64,000 nt of DNA. It comes from Terfezia claveryi. Taxonomy: Eukaryota > Ascomycota > Pezizomycetes > Pezizales > Pezizaceae. The notes beneath the pieces were generated by a model. It had not been told where the DNA came from and searched no databases. It worked only from the letters and a program-made list of their open reading frames with translations. Both the position numbers and the translations under genes were made by a program. Location of the stretch: assembly GCA_015179025.1 (NCBI GenBank), contig WHUX01000119.1, positions 102,280-166,279 on the forward strand. Direction: 5' to 3'. Shown here in pieces: positions 36,341-47,856 of this stretch (its first letter is position 1; every line of letters starts with the position of its first letter).

Positions 36341-36917
36341 CATCAGCAAAGAAAATAGTTTGTCTTTCATGCCGCTGATGCCATAGGTGCCCAAAAGACA
36401 AACTGACAAGCTGGTGGGCCACCGTCTGGACACCTATCCTCCTGATGCTGTACTGCCCAAGTTCTTGCACCCTGACGCCTTCACTGCCTCTAGGCACCAG
36501 GTGTTCAGCTCCTCTGTGTCAGGACGCCCGGCACCTGCTACCTTGCCTCTGGAGGCCAGCTGCCCACCTTCCCTGCTTAGAGGCACCAGGTGTCTAACTT
36601 CCTTGCCTTCGGGCGCCAGGCGTCCACCTTCTCTGCCTCTGTTGGCAAGGCCAAATATGCTCTATGGGCCAAACCCAGCTCAGGAATACCCGCTGCAGTG
36701 GGCAGGTTCAATCCTACCTATTATGAGTTCCCTGGGTCCCCAACTATGCCTTAGTTATTGTTTCTAGAATGGGTTGGTCTTTAGCTTCCCTAAAATACAG
36801 GCTAGCCCTGTACTATCAAGTGTACATATAACTGAGGGCGCACCTGCAAACAAGGATAATAAATGTCAATTGTATTTGGAAATCTTTATATACATAAGTA
36901 CACAGCGTACTTATGTA
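36341..36917. repeat. Truncated repeat segment with GC-rich minisatellite
   Basis: Starts with CATCAGCAAAGAAAATAG, like the left end of the 5759-14273 element, so it may be a truncated family member. From about 36450 to 36650 there are three or four imperfect units of about 60 bp built on 'gcaccaggtgtcc..cttccttgcct'. The 127-codon-scale open frame at 36387-36767 follows the repeats and looks incidental. It ends in a perfect 11-bp-arm hairpin, TACATAAGTAC and GTACTTATGTA (36891-36917), abutting the hAT terminus. Confidence 0.45.
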
Positions 36918-37139
36918 TAGTGTGCGCCCCGAGGCGAGTCGAGGCGAGTTTTACAACTATTTTTCCGACTTAGTACCGACTCGCACCGGCCACATTTCTA
37001 GTAAAGCCATTTGCTGAGTACTCAGTGATTAACCGAGTCCTCGCCAAGAATTACGGACCGATATTTCACTGTGTACTTCGTTTCTGTCGTCACTAAATTA
37101 TTCTCTTGGCAGAGAAATTTGCTCGAGTTAGCTTTAAAC

Positions 37140-37438
37140 AATTCCGTGACAAGTTGAATTCCATGACAACTTGAGAGAATTCCGTGACAAGGAGCAATCC
37201 GTGACACCTAAGGAATCCGTGACAACTTGAGTTGATTCCGTGACAACTTTAGACAATTCCGTGACAACTACGGGACCGTGAGAAATGGCAACAATTCCAT
37301 GACAGTGCAAGCAATCTATAACAGTGGAGGCAATCCGTAACATGCAAGAAATCCGTGACGTGCAAGAAATCTGTGACAGTGACGGTGTGCTAAGTTAAAT
37401 TTGACCCGAATTATATACAGTATGTATGAGAACTCGTC
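37140..37438 (+). repeat. Left copy of the ~300-bp subterminal direct repeat
   Basis: Near-identical to 48652-48965 in the same orientation. It consists of a series of (aat)TCCGTGACA(a/g) words separated by short spacers, followed by GTGCTAAGTTAAATTTGACCC and ending in AACTCGTC. It lies downstream of the transposase gene. It may be a transposase-binding region, by analogy with hAT subterminal repeats. Confidence 0.85.
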
Positions 37439-37814
37439 CGCTGGCAGCATATAGCCGAGTTGGAGTATTGTAAAATAACCCCGCAAAAATTCAATCCTGA
37501 TATATTCCACATAAAACAAAGCAAACCTAACTCAAAAGACAATCTCAAGATACAAAAGAAACATTTTTTATCATAGCAAAATATGCCTGAACGCCAATTC
37601 GCTAACAAAACACGAAATCAAACCTAACACCACCTAAAAAAAAAAAACCCTAAATCTAAAAATATTCCCAACACACAAGAGAAACATTCTCTATCAAACA
37701 CCAATACTTAAACTGCAACATCCCTAGATACTCCTGATTACTGAGCCGGCAGTAATAATTACCATCCCACACGCCCTACATATCATCAAACCTCACATAA
37801 CATATACTACTTAC

Positions 37815-40784
37815 TCAGACTTTGTAGTTCCTATGGTGAGCAGGTCGTAGTTTCTTCTGAAACCTGGTTGCCATTAATAGCGTCAGGCTCACGGATGGTG
37901 ATGCGCGGCGCTTCACACTCTGACGTGGAGTTGAGGGGGATGGTGTTGCTTCTTGCTTGCGCAATACAGTTTGACGGAATGAGTTCGACAAGCCTGGCAT
38001 AGAATATTTCGTCAGACTATGTAATAGGCTTGTATTATCCAATGCTGAGTCTGCCAGGTCATTTTCCAGGTAATCCTCCATTAGACCACTCGCACCTGCA
38101 TCTATATCACAATCCATATCTGAATCCAAGTCCGTCGTTCCCTCTGCGGGATCTAGGGATTGTGGTACTATGTGGCGGAGGAAGTCTGCATCATAACTGA
38201 GAGCCTCGTTCTCCAGTATTACCTCACCTTCATCCAGATCGGCTATCCCTTCTTCCACATGTGCTGGTGTAATTTGTCCCTCTGGGGCTCCGTATTTCGC
38301 GTGTACGGTTGCCCACGATTTGGTTAGCATCAGCGCAGTTATCATCTCATGACCCATTCTGTTCCGGCTGTAAGGCAAAATATCTCTAGCACTACTGAAT
38401 ATTCGCTCCACTGGTACAGATGTCAGTGGAATACTCAATATGTCCCTTGCCATTCATGCCAGCACCGGAAATTCACTAGCATGGACTTTCCACCAGGAGA
38501 GGGGGCATTTCCCATTCAGTGTTGTTACAGGAATCGAAAGGTATCTTTTGATCTTGGGTACATCCTCCGAATGCACTGTTGTACGCTCTTGCAGTCGACG
38601 CATGATATAGGATTGTTCTCCATCATCGACTTGTGTATTAGGAACCGGAGGTTCTGGCGCGTACTTGGCGTAATTATGATCAAAATAATCTTCGAACTGA
38701 ACTCTGAGTACAGAATTTTTTAAGAATTGTCTTTCTGTATATTACGGAGGGTCTCGTGTTACAGAAAATCTCATGTTACGGAAAATTTCATGTCACAGAA
38801 AATCTGGTATTACGGAAAACATATTGGGCAACATAGGGAGGGGTAGAGTGAATTCAAACGTACTTGTAATACTCCACGTATGCAATAGAGTCACTGTTCT
38901 CCTGTGTCCCACTTGGATTTTGGATGGTGAGATTTCCCCAGTCCATGTACAAGGATAATTTCTTGGATAGATCAAGGATGGTGGCAAGGTTGTAGATGAG
39001 AGATTGTTTTTCAGTCCTAGAATAATACTTCTGGAACATCTGCTGACACACTTTCGTCACGGAGAGAAACTCTGGAGCCCAGGTAGGATTACCGGGAAGT
39101 TTGCGTATACGTTTCCACTATTTTTCTATGTGGTCGAAGATGTCATTGTAGATGAAGAACGCATTGTGTATGGTCACATACTGTCCTGTAGAGATAGCGT
39201 GAGTGTAATCCGACAAAGGTTTGAGGAAAATAGTAGCCTCCTGAACTTGGGTTCACTCCTCCTGACTCAACCACAACTCGGAGTACTTGTTCTCTGTCGT
39301 AGCTAGAGCAATCCATTGCTCAATATAGCACTGGAGCCTCAATGCTCGTGTAAGCATTTCAAATGTTGAGTTCCAGCGCGTTTTGACATCCTGGATGAGG
39401 CCCATGGGTGCTCGGGTGTCAGTTTGGAGTTCCTTGAATTGTGCCAGGCATTGTGGGCTGGCAACTATAGCCTTACAGAGCTCTCGAACCTGCATAAATT
39501 TTAGCAATAGGTTCCGTGACTCGTATTGGCCTTCCGTGACATGTCTGCCATTCCGTGACATGTTTGCCTTTCATGATTCACCTTTGTTTATTGAGCAGCA
39601 TGGAAAATGACTTACTTTGCAAACAGATCGCGCGAAAGTACCTACTGCATAGTTCTGTAGCGCTCTTATTGACGACTCGATTGGAGGTGTGGACCAGCTA
39701 GGATCTTCATTATCTGGGTTGGACTTGAGTGCTTTCATGAACTCGTTGCTGACCAAAGCAATCACATGTGCTAGGCAGGGAAGTCGGTATTGCAGTGGGT
39801 CCCATTTAGCACCGAAAACATTGGCTTGTAAATGCTTAGCCAACGCCGTGTTAACACTTACGTTATCTGAAACAACAGCCAAAACTCGGTTCGTGATGCC
39901 ATATTCCCATATTAATTTACTTAGATTGTTACCCAAGTGAATAGCGCTATGAGCTTCCCCACCTAGGTACTAGAATCCGATTGTATGTTGGCGCAGCTGC
40001 CAGTCCTGGTCAATATAATGAATTGTTGTCCCCATGAATGCTAACTTATTTGGAGAAGTTCAACAGTCTGTAGCCAGGTATAGGAATGTATCTCTCAGGA
40101 GACTTTTTTCAACTTTCACTTGAACTTCAGCTGCATAATTATGTACACCCCTGCGAAATGTAGTGGGAGAGGGGATATCAATTCCAGATCTAAGCAATTT
40201 CAGGAGATTCTGGAACTGCGGATGTTGGATAGTTCGGAAAGATAAGTTGGCGGCTATTACAGTTTTCATGAGTTCATGTTTGAAGGCATCATTACTAAAT
40301 TGCACTTGCGGGGATTGTGCGGCGAGAGATGTTGCCTAGGTGTAATGTAAGCTTGTCTCCTCAATTATTGTAGGGTAGGTATGGATTATATAATTACCTT
40401 CCCAAACAGGGTTGAAATGTCTTGATCCTTTCACCCACTAGCTGACCGACATCTCCCTGAGGTGAGGTGACCTCTCATGTGTGTGGTGCCTACATTGAAC
40501 GCACTAGGGTGTTGCAAGGTACCCTTGCAAGATAAACAAAATATGAAAGGCTCCTCGCTCTGGATCTTTGCACCTTGTCCAAAATGGGCCCAGTGTGCTG
40601 CCGTTCGAAGTTTAGAATCCCATCGGGGTGGATTCATATTGTTACTTTGCATCTCTTTGGCCAGATTTTCATGGAGCTTGCCTGCCCAGTCAGTAGTTTC
40701 CCACCATTCATCAAAAGGCGCAGATTGTTCTGCTTCCCACTGGAAAGCAGTTCCGCCTAATATTCTGGTGAGAGTGGAAACCAT
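37815..40784 (-). pseudogene. hAT transposase, four exons, RIP-type stops
   Basis: ATG at 40784. Exon 1 carries a BED-type finger (CLSC then HMRGH). Introns: 40336-40397, 39490-39615 and 38704-38863, all with GT..AG. Conserved blocks: IDIPSPTTFRRGV, LAVVSDNVSVNTALAKH, CLAHVIAL, DVKTRWNSTFEML, LATILDLSKKLSLYMDWG, and the C-terminal dimerisation block ARDILSIPLTSVPVERIFSSARDILPYSRNRM near 38455-38360. In-frame TGA or TAG codons at about 40431, 40060, 39964, 39253, 39118 and 38454 fall where Trp or Gln is expected (DC-TSPN, EE-TQV, LA-MARD), fitting RIP. The tail after the dimerisation block is acidic and ends at 37815. Confidence 0.88.
38704..38863 (-). other. Transposase intron built of 17-bp repeats
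   Basis: On the minus strand this intron (GTACGT donor, CAG acceptor) contains about four near-tandem 17-bp units of the type TTTTCTGTGACATGA / TTTTCCGTAACATGA, degenerate versions of the element's GTCACGGA motif. The next intron upstream (39490-39615) has three better copies of the motif. Confidence 0.6.
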
Positions 40785-41051
40785 TGAGCTAGAATAAGGT
40801 ACCTATGTGTACACTTGCAGATCGAGATACGTTCGAGTATGGGGCAAGATCGTCTGGCTATTGTATTCCTGGAAGTTGGCAATAGGTTGGGAAAGGCATT
40901 AGGGAAGAGATGATTATTTATTCACATTCTGCGACCAGTTGGCGCATGTCACGGATAACGCAAGCTTGTCACGGATTCTATGGAAGACATTCCATTGGTA
41001 CCTGAGATGCGTTCCATGATAACGCAAATTTATATACTTCAATAAGCATGG

Positions 41052-43338
41052 TCAATCATGCTGTAGCGCATCTACAGCACGCCAAACCCAAACCCAATCC
41101 AACCGCGCAACTGTCCAATCATTCCAAAAAGGGTCCCTGATGTCTTTGTGGTCATCATGTGAGTCGTCATCATTGTCATCACCTGAATCCTCTGAGCTGT
41201 GGGATGACCACAAGAGCTCAGTTATACAGTCAGAGCTTTCGCTGCAGGAAGACGATGAATCACTATAACCAGAATCGCAGTCCACATTGTCCTCCATCAT
41301 GTCGTCTTCAGAGTCATTCTCGAGTTCGGACTCAGTCGGGCTAGCGTTATCAATTGGTCTGGGGCTGTCACTGACATCACTTTCTGGTAGCTCTGATATA
41401 TCATCGGGGATATTGATCAAATCCAGTTGGAGTATGCTGCATCTCAATGGCCAATCGGGACTGGCTGTAAGTTCCATAATCTCTCGAGGTCTAGACATAG
41501 TTAGCCCGACGCTCTGTCTATATGCAAGGATTAGAAATACACCTACTTGAAGACTGAAGCCAGAACTCTTGCCCACAACATAATACTGTTATTCTAGGTG
41601 GGGGATGCCATTGCGGTGATATATACACTGGACACCGAATGATTGGCCCATCAGGGATCCGGTGGGTCTGGGAGAGTATCTAGCATGTGGTGAGTCGAGA
41701 CCTCAATGTTTTAGCACAGAGTTAACTTACCGATGGGAATCGACAATCTTGGCATAAACCCCATGATTGTTGGCTGCCACTCAGGTAATGGTGGAAAAGG
41801 GTAACCCATAACAAATCATAGAGAGTATAGTCATCCAGGTAAAAGATTTATGCACTACTATGCAAGCTCATGGGGAATACTAGATCACACCCATCAAACC
41901 AAATCCTCTCTAGAAGCTCCATGGCTACCGCTCGGGAGGTAATCCTGTTGGGGTCGAATCGGTCCATAACCAACTGGGTGGACTGGGACGTTACCAATTC
42001 CGTAACCTGTAGACTAAGGATGTGTCGTAGTCCTGCAGTATCTCTCCATAGCTGCCGGAACTCTTCGAAAGTGAATTCATCTTCTAGATTGTAGTATTCG
42101 GGCATATTGTGAGGTAGGGTTCTTGGCATAACGCTCATTGTAATATGGTCGGTGAGAATTACAGCCCTGATGAACTATATATAAGCAAAACTCCAGTTAA
42201 CAGTTCTAGAAAGAATCCCTAAATGGCAATGTCCTCTTTTGGTAGATTGTCTACCTCTAATTCTGACGTAGAATAGGAGGACAAAAGTAGACTAGTCCGC
42301 AGCTAATAATAATTGTATCCAAAGGACCTGGCTAGCATTAGTCGTGGGAAAGACCTGCATGGCCCATCTGGGACAAGGCATAAGATTCGTGACAACACAT
42401 CCGTGACAAGACATCTGTGACAAGACATCCGTGACAAGACATCCGTGACAAAATAACCCGTCCGTGACAAAGAAAATATCCGTGACAAGAAAAAATATCT
42501 ATGACTACATAAGTAAAGCACAAGATACCACCAAATGGAAGTACCATCCTGATCCACTCCAACCTGGTGTAGAACTGCCACAATGGTTCACAATAGTACC
42601 TCATCTACGAAAGTGATGAGTCGATGGCGATGAGTCGATGGCATAATCTATACCATAAGAGTTAGTTTAGCCGGTGGGAGGTAGGCTGGCAGGTAAAGCG
42701 TTCTCTGTCTCATGTAGTAACGGTCAATGCATCTTCTGAATAGTACGGTTAATCCTGATATAGCTAGTTGTTCACAACACATCGACTGATCAATTGCTGT
42801 ACAGGCAATAATGTGGTTCATCACTTGCCGAGGTATAGTTCCAGGCAACGCAGGCAAGTTATTGTGCCAGTTCCGAAACAGGTAGTACATGCCTAGGTCT
42901 GAAGGAAATGACCAGAGACATTGCTTGGGCCAGCATCTGCTGGTGCCAGATAAATTCGTCGTGTCCCCACTTTACCACTCTATTCACTTCCTGTCCTCCA
43001 TTATCTGCATCTCCCTACCCTTTTGTCATTCCGCACTAAGCCACCTCCGATCCATTATTACTTCACCACAACAAAATATATCGTCAAGGTATGACTTCCA
43101 TACTTTTTTGCTTGCCCCATATGAGGTTGAGTACATATCCCGTATTATTTGAGTAAGTGCAATAGTCATGTGAGCTTGTCCCATTTTGTGCGGTTCCACT
43201 GAACAGATGATGATGATCGTATTTTCCTGTTATCTTGAGCGGGTAATGTTTGAAGCACCTGGCAACCACACGTACTGCAAGGTTGAGTGGTTTGTGGTGC
43301 TGGAAACTGATCTGCGGTGAGGAACAGGAAAAGGGCAT
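41052..43338 (-). CDS. Unrecognised multi-exon gene in the hAT element, acidic C-terminus
   Basis: Minus-strand coding segments that look like exons: about 43338-43084 (AVRVVARCFKHYPLKITGKY), 42890-42648 (MYYLFRNWHNNLPALPGTIP..), 42138-41848 (EDEFTFEEFRQLWRDTAGLRHIL..), a short one near 41840-41733 ending before GTAAGTTA, and 41576-41052. The last ends in an Asp/Ser/Glu-rich tail followed by FWNDWTVARLDWVWVW. Short introns with GTAAG-type donors fit, but I did not resolve every junction. The 42.37-42.50 kb gap, probably an intron, holds six TCCGTGAC-type motifs. No domain recognised; it could be an accessory transposition or nuclear protein. The start is uncertain. Confidence 0.4.
42371..42505 (+). 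repeat. TCCGTGACAA motif cluster
   Basis: Seven or eight copies of (C)ATCCGTGACAAGA-type words at about 13-bp spacing. Other clusters of the same motif in the element are at 39523-39562, 40947-41025, 44247-44300, 44412-44436 and 46201-46252, besides the two terminal direct repeats. Confidence 0.85.
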
Positions 43339-43419
43339 ATAGCGGTATTGTGTGGTAACTCACTTGATTTGACACAACCTTATTTTCGGCTTGCAGCTAA
43401 TCTTTAACCCCAAACTTCC

Positions 43420-43983
43420 AGTGATTATCAAACCCGATACCGTGTGCGAAATCAGTCACGATGTCCAATACTAGAAGTACCTGCCACACCTAGCAAAGCC
43501 GACACTGACAGTGATCATGTTAGAGATGGTAGAAGAGTTTTGCAGGAAATAGAGGTGGAGATGCAGGAGGGCAATGCTGACTCAAGAGTTGATAAAGAGA
43601 ATGAGGAGCCACTCGATGAAACTCCAAGGCAACCCCCATACACCCAATATGAACATTCCCAACCTGTACAACTTTCCCTGTCATTTGCCACCCCCCCTGT
43701 TATTGATGTCTCACGTGCTCCTCGTCAGCAGCAGAATTCCATAAATCAGCCCCTAAATCTTTCTTTGCCTGCAGTTGGGACTATTAACCCAAGAAGGATA
43801 AGGTGGTCCAAAGACCGGTCAACCCGGCGACGCCAGGTTCGCAAACAAAAGCGATAGCAAAGACAGCAGGAAGCACAAGTCATCGAGGAGGCCACTGTGG
43901 GGGGAAGTCTTAGTATTGAGATTGGGCCGGGCTCTTCTGATTTTCATTTTGGCCCGATATCCTTCCATGTCAACCAAAATTAA
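43420..43983 (+). CDS. Unrecognised basic/proline-glutamine-rich protein
   Basis: An open frame follows a splice acceptor-like AG at 43418-43420 and runs to a TAG at 43855, beyond which the same frame continues (QRQQEAQVIEEATVGG) to a TAA near 43983; the TAG is a possible CAG-to-TAG change. Composition: an acidic middle (EIEVEMQEGN..DKENEEPLDE), a PxQ-rich stretch, and an arginine-rich tail (SKDRSTRRRQVRKQKR) that looks like a nuclear-localisation or nucleic-acid-binding segment. No ATG was found in this exon, so an upstream exon is needed. Function unknown. Confidence 0.4.
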
Positions 43984-44246
43984 ACATGGACCTATTTATT
44001 TATATATAGACTTGAGTGTAAGCAGTTATGTGCACGCCTCGTGGTGACGCTAGTTGCATGGCCGTGTTCGGTTAATGGCATCCAGGTTTGCTTGTAAACA
44101 AAGAATTCATTTATTTGCACGAAAAAAGGGTTTTAGTGGTTATCTTCCATTTATCTACCAGGTCCAAGGAATTGTCAGCACTTGTACGGTGATTTGTATC
44201 TATATAATCTGCTGTGAAGATAACGAAGGGGTATGTGCAAAGCCAT

Positions 44247-44436
44247 GTCACGGATGCTGTCACGGAGGATGTCACAGAGGCTGTGACGGAGGTCGTGTCA
44301 GGAAATCTGAAGTTAGCTTATTCACTAACTATTAGTTATCTCAATCACAAATATTCCCATCTGAATAACTAGCAGCTGTGAAGATAACGAAGGGGTATGT
44401 ATTGCAAAGTCGTGTCACGGAGGCTGTCACGGAGGT
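44247..44436 (+). repeat. Two GTCACGGA motif clusters upstream of the charged-protein gene
   Basis: Here the motif appears in the opposite strand sense (GTCACGGATGCTGTCACGGAGG) from the clusters at 37-43 kb. The two clusters sit in a roughly 150-bp direct repeat containing GCTGTGAAGATAACGAAGGGGTATGT (44209 and 44377). Confidence 0.8.
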
Positions 44437-44503
44437 CGTGTGAAGTGGAATGACGTTGAGTCCAAAGTAGAAAGACTGACGAAGTTTGTGTTTAAGATCT
44501 GCA

Positions 44504-46158
44504 ATGCCAGACCATCCTCAGAAGAAAAGTAAGACAACTGGTAAAGCGCCAGCCAGCCCGGCACCAGAGTCTGCCATGCAGAAAAAAAAGTCAACTCGAG
44601 AAGGACCAGCTAGTTCAGCGGGGAAGAGGCTGGAGCTTATTCAGAAAGAAGGCATGACAACTCGCAAAGCGCCAGCAGCACAGACAACAGAGCATGTTCC
44701 GAAAAAAAGGAAGACAAGAGCAGAATTATGACCCTCAATTGAGGATGTTACAAGAAGAAGGAGGACAAGAGCCGAACTAGCCCTAGTCCCCCCCCAGTTG
44801 AAGATGTTCCAACAAGAAGAAGGACAAGAGCCGAACTAGCCTTCTACCCACCCCCAATTGCGGATGTTCCAAGAACAAGGACAGCCGAACTAACTGAGGA
44901 TGTTCCTAAAAAAAGAAACACAAGTGCGGGATTAGCCATCCCATCCCCAAGGAATCTTTACGCCAAATATGCCAACTTCCCATGGGGCTCGCGGGAGTTC
45001 AATCCAGATACCGAATTTAGTGGGGGAGGAATGCATGGGCACTTCCACCAATCCCCACACGAAAAAAATTCGAGAGACCACAAGAAACTGCTTGGCCCCC
45101 CTTTATCGTGGGAGCGTGCCAAGGACTGGAAAAGACAAAAAGTCAACAGGGTACTCAAAGCAGGATTAAGGAGGCGGAACACGCTACGATAACTGGAAGG
45201 GCAATCGGCACTCGGAGAAACCAGTTAAACGATGTTGAACTAGGAAACTTCGAAAGAGTTGTCCAAAGGACATGGACCTATGTTCATCCGCAAAAGGGCA
45301 TATATTCTCTACCAGTGGTATCAACTCTCGGATGACCAGAAGAGATTATACTTGGAATTGGAGGAGCAACAAGAGCTCCCCGATTTCCAAATTCCAAATG
45401 GGGAATTGGAAGCAATAGGGGTCAAGCCAGTACAGCAGTTCACAGTCATCATTAACGTTGTACCGATAAACCGCCTAGCCAATGCCTGATTCCAAGAGCC
45501 AACTCCACTAGTCACGACACCCGACCCTGGAGCTACACGTAACACAGGGGCCAATATAACTAGTGACACAGGTGCCAACAAAACTAGTGATAAAGGCCCT
45601 AATGTACCCGAGGGTCAGATGCTGACCATTCAAGAGGAATTAGCCGAGGGGGGTGCCGACGATTGCTTAAGTGATGAGGACATTGGAACGGATATTGAAG
45701 AGGTAGGTGCATCCTCACGCTTGATGTAAAGAACTTTACTCACCAGTGGATAGGATTGCGATGACAAACGCAACAAGCAAGATGATGACGAAGATACAGG
45801 ACTATGGGGCAGATGGGAAGCTTCGGAGGGTTCTACCAAAGAAGAAGAAGCTCAACTAACTGAATCTGACTCCAGCAAACGGGGAAAGGGGTTGTTGGTA
45901 CCTGGCAGAGATAGGCCCACCGAATTTCTTCCAAGCGGTACAGAAGATGAGGATTATAGTGACTCCACTGAGGAGGACGATACCGAAGTCAATAAACGAG
46001 TATATAGGCGGATTTTGCGTCGAGGTACTGCAATGACAACTACCAAGAACAATCAAGAGGACAAAGGCGAGAAGCAAGTCGCAGGCGATAATGGGGGGAA
46101 AGATGAGCGAGAAGATGCAGATGAGGAAGAGGGTGAGGATGAGGACAAAGCTGACTAG
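44504..46158 (+). CDS. Highly charged nuclear-type protein with RRRTRAEL repeats, HMG-box-like segment and acidic tail
   Basis: Begins at ATG 44504 with a Lys/Pro-rich segment (HPQKKSKTTGKAPASP). From 44700 to 44920 imperfect ~65-bp repeats encode DVP..RRRTRAELA-type units, with frame breaks between units. At 45300-45400 a segment reading YQWYQLSDDQKRLYLELEEQQ resembles the third helix of an HMG box (W..LSDEEK..Y). A putative intron (donor GTAGGT near 45701, acceptor CACCAG near 45757) leads to a long Asp/Glu-rich C-terminus ending DEDKAD at 46158. Several in-frame breaks (for example the TGA at 44729) suggest damage or unresolved introns. The chromatin-related role is inferred from composition only. 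Confidence 0.45.
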
Positions 46159-46871
46159 GGAGCAAGGAGCAAAATGGGAAATATTTTGGATTTGTTTTTA
46201 CTGTCACAGATGAAGGACTTGTCACGGATGGGAAACTTGTCACGGATGCCGTAAATAGTCGTTATCAACTTTCTGAGGTGTAATTGTACTACTATTTTTG
46301 TGTCTTTGATTGTATATTTTATTGTGTCTTTCATTGCGTATGTGTTGGATGTCTATGGGCTGATGCAAGTTTTTTTTTTGGGTGTTTACGGGGTGGGGTG
46401 ATGCAATAGTTTTTATCTTTGTATATTTTTTTGATGTCTACTCCGGACTGATGGTATTTTCTTTGTATGTTTTTTTGATGTCTACAGGCTTTGTTTTGGG
46501 CTCATGCTAGAGGTATTTTGTTTCTGTTTTTGTTTTGTCCAATACTAGTGTTTGTTCTATCTGAAATATTAGAAGGTACGTTTTTTTATTCCTCCCTTTG
46601 TTACTAGTGAGCTAACTGATGACGGCCAACACAAATTAGTGAGGATAGAGAGAAACAATGAATTATATTTTGTTCTAGAGCTCATTGGTCTATTTGTGGT
46701 CCACTGCGTACCCTCGGGAACATACATATACAAGCAAACTTACTATCCCAAATCTCAGATTCTTCGAACCTCCGACTTCTGCAACCTTCAGGTTTGGAAT
46801 AACACTTACCCCCAGATACAGATAACACTACCCCCAGATACAGATAACACTTACCCCCAGATACAGATATA
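46159..46871. other. Intergenic spacer with motif cluster and GAYCC tandem repeat
   Basis: Holds three GTCAC(G/A)GATG motifs (46201-46252), T-rich sequence, and three copies of an 18-22-bp unit CAGATACAGATAACAC(T)TACCCC just before the histone-like gene (46812-46868). No gene seen. Confidence 0.5.
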
Positions 46872-47549
46872 ATGGCGAGAACAAAACAGAAACCCAGAAA
46901 TATCAAGACCATAGTGCCCCCAGCGACGGTCCACCCCCCAGGTGCCCCCGCCCCCAAGTGGCCGCACCCCTAAGTGGCCGCACCCGAAATGGCCCCGGCG
47001 ATAGTCCCCCCTCCCCAAGTGGCCCCGCCATAGGCTCACAGGCTAGAGCAGTTCCCAGAAGAAGAAGGGTCAATCGAGGACGTAAGAACTCCTAAGCTCA
47101 ATGCCAGTTCAATTTGACCTTGGAATGCTAAGTGTGCTGTCAGTGGCCATTGTCAGACAGATACGGAGACAACAGGGCAGCGCAAAGCTGATAATACCGA
47201 AGACTGCGTTCCGACGGTTGTGCAGAGAAATTGTACAAGACGTGAACAATGAATACAACGCTATGCCGAGGATTCTCGGGGACGGACCGATGTTGAAAGA
47301 ATTGAATTCTCGCGACAAATGCTCTCCAAGAGTCTACGGAGGCATATATGCATGAATTTTTTACAGGTAATAAGGCATAGATGGTGAGTAGAAAATTGTC
47401 AGAATAATACTAACATGGCTGATGCAATAGCGATCAACCTTTTGGCAACCCAGAGTGGGGAGCGAAACCCACCACGCCAAACAATTCTTCGCAGGGATGT
47501 GAGGTTGTGGCGTCAAGTGGAAGAGAATCGGCTATCCGGGGTAATGTGA
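46872..47549 (+). CDS. Histone H3-like gene carried by the hAT element
   Basis: ATG at 46872 opens with MARTKQ, the exact H3 N-terminus. Proposed introns: 46942-47033, 47082-47143, and 47367-47430 (with branch point TACTAAC at 47408-47414). Splicing gives a 39-residue tail ending PRRRRVNRG (H3: 44 residues ending YRPG). It then continues, ungapped against H3, as LAIVRQIRRQQGSAKL / IIPKTAFRRLCREIVQD; about half the residues match H3 alphaN-alpha1. Alpha2 follows as ALQESTEAYMHEFF. After the last intron comes NLLA, then TILRRDVRLWRQV, which matches the alpha3 block TIMPKDIQLARRI. Lys4 is kept but the K9/K14 region is not. Alpha1 and alpha2 are in different frames, so loop 1 (47242-47320) hides an intron or a small indel. 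It could be CENP-A-like or simply divergent H3. Confidence 0.75.
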
Positions 47550-47821
47550 CCCACATACACGCACCGTTTTCCACCCACACCAGCAACACCAGAACAGCAG
47601 ACGCACAAGAACAAGCACCAGCACCAGCACCAGAACCAGCACCGGCACTAGCACAAGCACAAGCACCAGAACCAGCACCAGAACCAGCACCAGAACCAGC
47701 ACCAGCACTAGCACAAGCACCAGACCAGCACCAGAACCAGCAGATGCACAAGACAAGCACTAGCACCAGCACCAGAACCAGCACCAGAACCAGCACCAGC
47801 ACCAGAACCAGCACCAGCACC

Positions 47822-47856
<35 letters not shown>

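Noticed and set aside
36387..36767. 126-codon open frame
   Set aside because: It tracks an imperfect GC-rich minisatellite, has no recognisable domain and sits in a truncated repeat.
42361..42510. Possible CRISPR-like array of short direct repeats
   Set aside because: The repeats are short, have near-identical short spacers, lie in a fungal transposon, and the motif recurs in isolated clusters elsewhere in the same element.
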